This document shows, one piece after another, positions 63,282-64,000 of a stretch of 64,000 nt of DNA. Every line of letters begins with the position of its first letter. Positions within the stretch are counted from its first letter, which is position 1. The notes beneath the pieces were generated by a model. The model was given only the letters and a program-made list of their open reading frames with translations, searched no databases and was not told the origin of the DNA. The DNA comes from Thalassoglobus polymorphus (GTDB taxonomy: Bacteria > Planctomycetota > Planctomycetia > Planctomycetales > Planctomycetaceae), in the NCBI RefSeq assembly GCF_007744255.1, contig NZ_CP036267.1:5406001-5470000 (forward strand), in the 5' to 3' direction. The position numbers and the translations under genes were made by a program.

Positions 63282-63850
63282 ACCGCTAACCCTGCTGCCA
63301 CTTTCCGAGACACCAATTCAAATGAAATTCCAGAAAGGATCATACACAACAACGAGGGCTTATGGGAATTCCATTTCAACTTTCCGAAGAATCAGCGACA
63401 TAAATTGGTGTTCCATTTACAATGAAGCGGAGATAGGGACTGTGATGTCGGGATCGTCACCAATCGCGACGATGGAGACTTCGCAGAGAAGCCCAGAGAG
63501 TTCAATGACCAGATGCCCTCAGTCAGGGAAATGCACGAGACCACCGGAAGAAGCAAGCCGGAAGAAGCAAGATTGTTGACCGTCGGTGTTATCTGGTGGC
63601 AGAGATCTCGACGTGACTAGCGGTGAGAAGTGAGTTTTTGGTTTGGCTCAAACTAAATGGCTCCTTTGGTTGAAATAGAGCAGGAACGGCCAACAACTCG
63701 GAATGAAATGTGACAACGTTGCAACAGACTGATAGCATTAACCTTGTAGCAATTCACCAGCTGCGTGTTAGTCCGAAAAGCTTGCTGCCTATAGGTGATA
63801 CGCTGACCATCCGGAAAATGAGTTCTCCTTCAAAATGAGACTTGCGTAAC
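63282..63850. other. 569-bp intergenic region
   Basis: No convincing gene. Short frames exist but run back into the beta-helix gene antisense, without ribosome sites. The region must contain divergent promoters for the beta-helix gene and the last gene. Confidence 0.4.
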
Positions 63851-64000
63851 ATGAAACTGGACCTATCGAAAGACAAAGAAAAGATACGAAAGTATATTCT
63901 CAATCGGATCAAGGACTACTCGGTCTACGTCAATGATGGTCCAGGAGAAGATGATGCCCCAATTCAAGCGATTATGCTTGGCTTCTACGCCGAACAGGGT
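63851..64000 (+). CDS. Start of an unknown protein, cut by the window edge
   Basis: An open frame from ATG at 63851 to the end of the window (50 codons): a Lys/Asp-rich amphipathic start (MKLDLSKDKEKIRKYILNR), then DYSVYVNDGPGEDDAP and QAIMLGFYAEQG. There is no signal peptide or domain recognisable in this part. The consistent helical start favours a real gene, cytoplasmic and of unknown role. Confidence 0.55.
   Translation, partial: MKLDLSKDKEKIRKYILNRIKDYSVYVNDGPGEDDAPIQAIMLGFYAEQG

Noticed and set aside
63169-63579. 136-codon plus-strand frame next to the beta-helix gene
   Set aside because: Partly antisense to that gene's signal peptide, Arg/Thr/Pro-rich, no ribosome site.
1-64000. tRNA, rRNA, CRISPR arrays, prophage genes
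   Set aside because: I looked for tRNA T-arm patterns, regularly spaced direct repeats and phage structural genes in the gaps and found none.

Overview
This window is a chromosomal segment from a planctomycete (order Planctomycetales or close relatives). The basis is family content, not a marker gene: a cytochrome-type PSCyt1/PSCyt2/PSD1 protein (DUF1549/DUF1553) followed by two DUF1501 proteins, two DUF1559 pseudopilin-like proteins with the H-X9-DG signature, a DUF1080 protein, a planctomycete-style ECF sigma factor and several twin-arginine secreted proteins. GTG and TTG starts are common, and Shine-Dalgarno sequences decide several of them. No rRNA, tRNA, CRISPR array or prophage was recognised.

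Layout. 1-8 kb: secreted hydrolases (a 5'-truncated tandem alpha/beta hydrolase and a second esterase), a PDZ protein, an M60-like metallopeptidase and a DUF1080 protein. 8-17 kb: ispH, then a tightly packed plus-strand block: pseudopilin-like protein, polytopic GT39-like glycosyltransferase, a 22-EF-hand protein built as two copies of an 11-hand module, and a pseudopilin fused to a formylglycine-generating-enzyme-like domain. 17-25 kb: a DUF1579-like/metal-binding protein, a ThiF/MoeB-type E1 enzyme, a beta-helix/diheme cytochrome fusion, an aldehyde dehydrogenase and a MarR regulator. 25-35 kb: FHA protein, rsgA, a sugar isomerase-like protein, an AhpD-like protein next to a 2-Cys peroxiredoxin, apbE, a DoxX-like protein coupled to an ECF sigma factor, and a 2-hydroxyacid dehydrogenase. 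35-41 kb: a five-PAS histidine kinase with a response regulator, a lysine/alanine-rich histone-like protein and a TatD nuclease. 41-52 kb: complex I membrane-arm genes nuoHJKLMN (no nuoI), with histidine-rich loops in NuoL and NuoJ, then protoporphyrinogen oxidase. 52-64 kb: an outer-membrane-like protein, an intact IS110-family element of the IS1111 type, the DUF1501/DUF1501/PSD1 cluster, a twin-arginine beta-helix protein and the start of one more gene.

The least ordinary signals are non-coding. One dispersed, imperfectly palindromic repeat of about 100 bp (family 1) occurs at least seven times and usually sits flush against a gene's 3' end, sometimes supplying the stop codon. A second family of about 80 bp (family 2) behaves similarly at the peroxiredoxin gene. 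The IS1111-type element (53512-54956, 1445 bp) is inserted precisely inside a family-1 copy. Removing it regenerates the repeat junction without a duplication. Its 3' non-coding region is rich in hairpins and carries short matches to both target halves, as expected for a bridge/seek guide RNA. These points, together with the EF-hand/pseudopilin/FGE operon, are the best candidates for something new.
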